Below, piece after piece: positions 6,604 through 6,604 of a stretch of 6,604 bases of DNA. Source of the DNA: an uncultured Lachnospiraceae bacterium (lineage in GTDB: Bacteria > Bacillota > Clostridia > Lachnospirales > Lachnospiraceae); NCBI GenBank assembly GCA_902767065.1, contig CACXFW010000366.1, positions 1 to 6,604 on the forward strand, written 5' to 3'. The translations under genes and the position numbers were made by a program. Each line of letters starts with the position of its first letter. Positions within the stretch are counted from its first letter, which is position 1. The notes beneath the pieces are model-generated. The model was not told the origin of the DNA. It made no database searches and saw nothing but the letters and a program-made list of their open reading frames with translations.

Positions 6604-6604
6604 C

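Noticed and set aside
1..6604. Composite transposon bounded by terminal inverted repeats
   Set aside because: No transposase, integrase or target-site duplication can be seen, and the cargo is core metabolism plus signalling genes.

Overview
The window carries five genes of a low-to-mid GC Firmicute. I favour Lachnospiraceae or a related clostridial family, because the phosphotransacetylase and acetate kinase look clostridial, the Shine-Dalgarno sites of pta and ackA are strong AAAGGAG boxes, and the promoter is of the sigma-A type. This assignment rests on protein character and style, not on a database search.

Layout. Positions 1-83 and 6521-6603 are perfect inverted copies of one structured repeat, so the window is bounded by it. 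Next to the left copy, a plus-strand gene (227-1945) encodes a membrane protein with a degenerate GGDEF domain and an intact-looking EAL domain (predicted c-di-GMP phosphodiesterase). It converges on a minus-strand gene (2101-3195) for a six-helix membrane diguanylate cyclase with a canonical GGDEF motif and an inhibitory I-site. The two share a bidirectional terminator at 2035-2069. A divergent intergenic region of 407 bases (3196-3602) separates the cyclase from the acetate operon. It holds a clear promoter for pta (perfect TATAAT), weaker candidate promoters for the cyclase, and a nested inverted repeat. Then come pta (3603-4598), ackA (4719-5918) and a small four-helix membrane protein (5972-6454), all on the plus strand. 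The right repeat copy follows 66 bases after the last stop codon.

How they work together. Pta and AckA turn acetyl-CoA into acetate with ATP formation through acetyl phosphate, the standard fermentative energy step. The two c-di-GMP genes form a local make-and-break pair for the second messenger. No sequence evidence links the two modules beyond adjacency. The genes are ordinary family members. The least-explained features are the 83-bp terminal inverted repeat with its two GAA-capped hairpins, and the long leader region of the cyclase. I found no tRNA, rRNA, CRISPR array, transposase, integrase or known riboswitch.
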